Source: Halorussus rarus (GTDB lineage Archaea; Halobacteriota; Halobacteria; Halobacteriales; Haladaptataceae). From it: a DNA stretch of 64,000 nt. The notes under the pieces are model-generated. The model was not told the DNA's origin. It did no database searches and was given only the letters and a program-made list of their open reading frames with translations. The translations under genes were made by a program, and so were the position numbers. Below are positions 63,169 to 64,000 of the stretch, one piece after another. Where the stretch lies: NCBI RefSeq assembly GCF_003369835.1, contig NZ_QPMJ01000002.1, positions 806,001-870,000 of the forward strand, in the 5' to 3' direction. Within the stretch, counting starts at the first letter, position 1; each line of letters begins with the position of its first letter.

Positions 63169-63303
63169 TCAGGCCAGTCCCAGCGCCTTCAGCAGCGAGA
63201 CGGCCAGCGTCAGGACGGTCAACAGGAGCTTCAGCAGGCGGAGCGCGCGGGCGAACCGCGAGTCGGTGAGCGACTCCTCGCTCTCGGATGCTGTCGCGGT
63301 CAT
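63169..63303 (-). CDS. Very small membrane protein
   Basis: 44 residues: a charged Glu/Ser-rich start (MTATASESEESLTDSRFARALR) and one hydrophobic helix (LLKLLLTVLTLAVSLLKALGLA). ORF is short and unsupported by a family; start is the only ATG before the helix. The 301 nt upstream of it (63304-63604) hold no other gene I can see. Confidence 0.4.
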   Translation of the reverse strand: MTATASESEESLTDSRFARALRLLKLLLTVLTLAVSLLKALGLA

Positions 63304-63604
63304 GGCTGACGGCCCCCGGCGCCGCGGCGCGGCGTCGGGTAGGGGTGACAGGCCACGAGTCCGGGGTGGAGACCGAATCGAACTCGTCGCCGCGCCGGAA
63401 CGGAGGCGGGCGGTCGGGGCGGGAGTCATCCACCGGCTCCGTCGGCCGCTCGGGGGCCGAGTACGACTATGCGCGAGAGCGCAATAAACCTCGGCCAGAC
63501 GCGCGGTGAAACTAAAAGTGGTCGGAACGGGGGTCACCCCGGCGCGGGAGCGTCGGTCGGCCCGAATGGGAACTGTTAGGGGCCGCCCGGCAAACCGTTC
63601 GGAC

Positions 63605-64000
63605 ATGAGCGACGATGCCGGCTCCGCCGACCCGGACGCCCTCGCCGAGGCAGTCCGGGCGGGCGAACTGCGACTGCACGAACTGGACGACTGCGCCGAC
63701 GCCGAGACCGCCGCGGCGGCCCGGCGGCGCCTGCTAGCGGCCGAGACCGGCGCCGACCTCGACGCCGTCGGCGACCACGCGATCGACGCCGAGCAGGCCG
63801 CCGACGCCAACGTCGAGAACATGGTCGGCGCAGCCCAGATTCCGATGGGCGTCGCCGGTCCCGTCGAGGTCTCGGGCGGCGCCGCGGACGGCGAGTACTA
63901 CCTCCCGCTGGCGACCACCGAGGGCGCGCTGGTCGCGAGCGTCAACCGCGGGCTGTCGGTCGTCACCTCGGCGGGGGGCGCGGACGCCCGCGTCACCAAG
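63605..64000 (+). CDS. hmgA: HMG-CoA reductase (3' end outside window)
   Basis: 132 codons visible before the edge. RLHELDDCADAETAAAARRRLL, then ENMVGAAQIPMGVAGPVEVSG and the LATTEGALVASVNRG block are the start of a class I HMG-CoA reductase, with the catalytic Glu in TTEGALVAS. It makes mevalonate for archaeal lipids. Upstream of the ATG is a TATA-like region without a clear SD. Confidence 0.92.
   Translation, partial: MSDDAGSADPDALAEAVRAGELRLHELDDCADAETAAAARRRLLAAETGADLDAVGDHAIDAEQAADANVENMVGAAQIPMGVAGPVEVSGGAADGEYYLPLATTEGALVASVNRGLSVVTSAGGADARVTK

Overview
The window is a piece of a haloarchaeal (class Halobacteria) chromosome. GC is high with strong third-position bias, the proteins are very acidic, many transcripts look leaderless (TATA-like box about 25 nt before the start codon), and secreted proteins carry twin-arginine plus lipobox leaders. 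Archaeal and haloarchaeal genes include the archaeosine genes, FO/F420 genes, a CetZ tubulin, a SAMP-type ubiquitin-like protein, an HMG-CoA reductase and several haloarchaea-typical DUF families. I see no insertion sequence, CRISPR array, tRNA or rRNA gene. This is core chromosome, not a genomic island.

Layout. 1-5.8 kb: potassium channel (cut by the left edge), DUF389 protein, flavin reductase, PhoX-type phosphatase. 5.9-9.2 kb: HPP-USP membrane fusion, then a nucleoside phosphorylase and PfkB kinase that fit nucleoside breakdown. 9.3-15.4 kb: a dispersed repeat, DUF63, lipoproteins, SPW-repeat protein, NUDIX hydrolase, exported beta-rich protein. 15.5-20 kb: tgtA and arcS of archaeosine synthesis. 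20-25 kb: acetyltransferase, a heme-copper-like membrane protein beside a beta-grasp protein ending in CC, and a SAMP3-like/partner gene pair. 25-34 kb: cystathionine synthase family, AOR, VanZ, the archaeosine radical-SAM gene raSEA bracketed by repeats, paralogous lipoproteins and tiny coupled genes. 33.5-36.9 kb: purine genes purQ, purS, purU, purC. 37-45 kb: cofH, a three-gene phosphorelay operon, cofG and cofC. 45-54.6 kb: cetZ with a membrane partner, epimerase, tmk, deoC, methylthiotransferase, double cupredoxin, CDF transporter, HIT protein. 54.6-55.5 kb: a gene-poor stretch with a possible small RNA. 55.5-64 kb: zinc-ribbon protein, methionine aminopeptidase, a Thr/Glu-rich surface protein, asparaginase, isocitrate dehydrogenase, cupin, VOC protein, DUF5817 protein, HMG-CoA reductase (cut by the right edge).

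How genes fit together. Three archaeosine steps (TgtA, ArcS, RaSEA) lie within 16 kb. CofH, CofG and CofC supply the deazaflavin and phospholactate parts of F420. PurS and PurQ are FGAM synthase subunits, with PurC and PurU nearby. Nucleoside phosphorylase, PfkB kinase and DeoC could feed nucleoside pentoses to central metabolism. AOR needs a pterin cofactor, and two MoaD-like genes lie a few kb away.

Best candidates for something undescribed: (i) a five-copy intergenic repeat whose ends are conserved but whose hairpin stems differ in sequence while staying paired; (ii) a purS-purQ spacer in which one arm can pair either with a copy of the first 15 nt of purQ or with the purQ start itself; (iii) short leader ORFs overlapping the starts of purQ and purU; (iv) a SAMP3-like protein with 13 residues after its diglycine, coupled to a partner that itself ends in GG; (v) a MoaD-like protein ending in CC next to a heme-copper-like membrane protein behind a palindromic operator.
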